Position numbers and translations under genes: made by a program | Source of the DNA: DAOUAG01 sp034432935 | Lineage (GTDB): Bacteria > Chloroflexota > Dehalococcoidia > SM23-28-2 > RBG-16-64-32 | Assembly: GCA_034432935.1 (NCBI GenBank) | Contig: DAOUBD010000035.1 | Coordinates: forward strand, 1-5,671 | Reading direction: 5' to 3' | DNA: 5,671 bases | Shown here: positions 5,540 to 5,671 of the stretch, in pieces | Numbering within the stretch: the stretch's first letter is position 1 | Layout of the letters: every line of letters starts with the position of its first letter | Notes under the pieces: model-generated | What the model was told of the DNA's origin: nothing | The model's input: the letters and a program-made list of their open reading frames with translations, nothing else | The model's database searches: none

Positions 5540-5671
5540 CTAGTCCGAAACCGGTGCCCGCGCCTTGAGGTAGTAGGTCATCCCCTGGAGGGCGAGGACG
5601 GGGTCGATGCGCTTGATCTGCACGTCCCGGGGCACGTGGGCCGCCACCGGCGCATAGTTGAGGATGGCGCG
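5540..5671 (-). CDS. rex: Redox-sensing transcriptional repressor Rex, C-terminal part (cut by window edge)
   Basis: Rex is a dimeric repressor that binds NADH in a Rossmann domain and leaves its operators when NADH/NAD+ rises. It commonly controls fermentation and respiration genes. Only the last 43 codons are visible on the minus strand, ending at TAG (5540-5542). They read RAILNYAPVAAHVPRDV, then QIKRIDPVLALQGMTYYLK, then ARAPVSD. This follows the Rex C-terminal pattern (ILNF-P-x-L-x-VP, then x-x-x-D-x-x-x-x-LQ-L-x-x-x-L), as in Bacillus subtilis Rex. The last helix is the one exchanged between subunits in known structures. The N-terminal winged helix and most of the NADH-binding domain lie outside the window and cannot be judged. 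The gene is convergent with mreB. Confidence 0.85.
   Translation of the reverse strand, partial: RAILNYAPVAAHVPRDVQIKRIDPVLALQGMTYYLKARAPVSD

Noticed and set aside
5141..5543. Several short open frames across the mreB end and repeat array, all with PLVLSP-like peptides
   Set aside because: The shared peptides are simply the translated palindromic repeat, and the frames exist on both strands and in several phases.

Overview
This is a GC-rich bacterial chromosomal segment carrying core genes. The most likely source is a member of the Chloroflexota, possibly Dehalococcoidia or a related lineage. That assignment is inference: it rests on remembered lineage-type residues in the ATP synthase beta subunit (an IYRY/VYRY-type sequence after Walker B, M-EVSALLGR, DPGxVxTFGHLDA) and on the dispersed TTCGA...CTCA-core palindromes. 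No phylogeny was run.

Layout: positions 1-30 are probably the last codons of atpA. They are followed on the + strand by atpG (38-913), atpD (944-2356) and atpC (2405-2845), the F1 gamma, beta and epsilon subunits in the standard alpha-gamma-beta-epsilon order. A 112-nt gap with a GC hairpin right at the atpC stop separates them from murA (2958-4229). murA is followed after a single codon, in the same reading frame, by mreB (4233-5261, TTG start). The gap between mreB and the next gene (5262-5539) is almost entirely a small array of palindromic repeats. The window ends inside a minus-strand gene (5540-5671) whose 43 visible residues are the C-terminus of the NADH-sensing repressor Rex.

How the genes work together: the atp genes make the catalytic head and central stalk of the F1Fo ATP synthase. 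MurA commits UDP-GlcNAc to peptidoglycan synthesis, and MreB is the actin-like filament that directs lateral wall synthesis, so murA-mreB is a small cell-wall and shape unit downstream of the energy operon. The order atp - murA - mreB/mbl recalls Bacillota, where sporulation genes lie between them; none is seen here. Rex is convergent with mreB and separated from it by the repeat array, which may act as a two-way transcription end.

Most noteworthy: MurA has Asp in place of the catalytic-loop Cys, which predicts intrinsic fosfomycin insensitivity. The epsilon subunit keeps the residues of the ATP-binding type of epsilon. MreB has two unusual residues in its nucleotide-binding loops. The intergenic array combines two hairpin types that share one core. 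I see no clearly novel system; the window is mostly conserved housekeeping genes.
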